Shown here piece after piece: positions 5,348-5,938 of a stretch of 5,938 nt of DNA. The stretch is from Candidatus Fonsibacter sp. (GTDB lineage Bacteria; Pseudomonadota; Alphaproteobacteria; Pelagibacterales; Pelagibacteraceae): assembly GCA_009693745.1 (NCBI GenBank), contig SHWR01000059.1, forward strand, positions 1 through 5,938, written 5' to 3'. Position numbers and translations under genes: made by a program. Under the pieces are notes generated by a model. It worked only from the letters and a program-made list of their open reading frames with translations. It was not told where the DNA came from and ran no database searches. How positions within the stretch are numbered: position 1 is the stretch's first letter; every line of letters begins with the position of its first letter.

Positions 5348-5938
5348 TAGCTTCTTCCTAATTGATAAAGTCTTATCGTGTTTGTCATCTTAGATTTACC
5401 AAATGGTAAACCCGCAGTGATAATAGCATAACCACCGATCTTAGTTAATTTTCGAGTTTTAATAATTTTTTTTGAAATTTCCATCATCTGTAACCAGTTT
5501 TTTGCATCGCTATTAGTAATGGAAGTAATGCCCCAGAGTAATGACAACTGTCTCGAGATATTAATATGCGGCGAGATTGTTATAATTTTTGCAGAGGGTC
5601 TTATAGCCGAAACTAACTTTGCAGTATTACCAGTGACCGAAAAACCAATGATAGCCTCAACTTTAATATTGTAAGCAATATCTTTAATTGCAAGGGCAAT
5701 TGCTTTAACGGGATCATTATTAATTTTAGTATTACTTTTAAATGCAGTAATATTTTCTTTTTTATATTTTTCAGTTGAAACAATAGTTTTCTTCATGGCC
5801 TGCACTGCTTGCAAGGGATATTTTCCAACAGCTGTTTCAGCAGATAACATCACCACATCCGTACCTTGAAATATTGCAGTTCCAACATCATTAATTTCAG
5901 CTCGTGTGGGTTTATTATTTTCAATCATGCTCTCAAGC
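5347..5938 (-). CDS. pyk: Pyruvate kinase, C-terminal part (5' end beyond the window)
   Basis: Pyruvate kinase converts phosphoenolpyruvate and ADP to pyruvate and ATP, the last step of glycolysis. The frame stays open to the right edge: residues LES precede MIENNKPTRAE, matching the family pattern LESMI.NP.PTRAE, so the Met at 5928 is internal and not a start. About 197 residues are seen of a usual 470-480. They cover the end of the barrel, with the active-site loop MLSAETAVGKYP (Ser-Ala-Glu-Thr, where many relatives have Ser-Gly-Glu-Thr), and then the C-terminal allosteric domain. That domain contains ..IIGFSVTGNTAKLVSAIRPSAKI and ends with ITAGLPFGKSK.TNTIRLYQLG. The domain looks intact. 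It is the first visible gene of the minus-strand operon, and its TAG stop overlaps the GTG of the hydrolase. The promoter lies outside the window. Confidence 0.95.
   Translation of the reverse strand, partial: LESMIENNKPTRAEINDVGTAIFQGTDVVMLSAETAVGKYPLQAVQAMKKTIVSTEKYKKENITAFKSNTKINNDPVKAIALAIKDIAYNIKVEAIIGFSVTGNTAKLVSAIRPSAKIITISPHINISRQLSLLWGITSITNSDAKNWLQMMEISKKIIKTRKLTKIGGYAIITAGLPFGKSKMTNTIRLYQLGRS
5354..5359 (-). promoter_or_regulatory. Ribosome binding site supporting the GTG start of the hydrolase
   Basis: Read on the minus strand, AGGAAG lies inside the last codons of pyk, 6 bases before the GTG at 5347. It is the only good Shine-Dalgarno match before any start in the window, and it supports the GTG as the true start and coupling to pyk translation. 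Confidence 0.55.

Noticed and set aside
5926..5928. ATG at 5928 as a real start, giving a short stand-alone pyruvate kinase C-terminal domain
   Set aside because: The frame continues to the window edge with LES, which matches the conserved pyruvate kinase sequence before MIEN, so this Met is internal.
1..5938. CRISPR array, tRNA or rRNA gene, insertion sequence, or defence or toxin system
   Set aside because: No regularly spaced repeats, cloverleaf-like sequence, transposase motifs, terminal inverted repeats or defence-type domains were seen on either strand.

Overview
The window is AT-rich (G+C clearly low, roughly 30 percent by eye) and gene-dense, with short intergenic gaps and almost no Shine-Dalgarno sequences. 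The proteins look proteobacterial: a TorF/TIGR02001-type outer-membrane protein, a PBP7-like peptidoglycan hydrolase, a lipoprotein, and a pyruvate kinase whose active-site loop reads LSAET. Together these suggest a small-genome alphaproteobacterium, possibly a marine SAR11-like or HIMB59-like lineage. This placement is inferred from composition and protein style, not from a marker gene.

Layout. The left part is envelope-related. A secreted beta-barrel protein (31-762, +) converges on a penicillin-binding-protein-7-like D,D-peptidase (926-1675, -). A small secreted helical protein (1761-2012, -) lies upstream of the peptidase, and a GC-rich hairpin separates the two. A divergent promoter region (2013-2146) then leads right to a small BamE-like lipoprotein (2147-2443, +) and to 6-phosphofructokinase (2490-3566, +). 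A 48-codon gene (3632-3778, +) sits behind pfk.

The right half is a minus-strand operon, transcribed from beyond the right edge towards the left. It holds pyruvate kinase (3' part only, 5347-5938), a secreted alpha/beta hydrolase that overlaps it by one base (4370-5347), a DUF2905 membrane protein (4162-4359) and a periplasmic DUF305 Met/His-rich protein (3804-4145). The pfk and pyk units converge at about 3780-3803.

How the genes work together. The clearest functional theme is glycolysis: pfk and pyk, its two classic control enzymes, lie about 1.8 kb apart on opposite strands. The genes following pyk are all envelope or periplasmic proteins with no obvious enzymatic link to it. I found no mobile element, CRISPR array, rRNA or tRNA. 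I do not see a clear new biological system. The most useful extra observations are the small gene at 3632-3778, the ATP/PPi specificity signature of Pfk, a shortened active-site segment in the D,D-peptidase, and the near-identical starts of the two genes that follow pyk.
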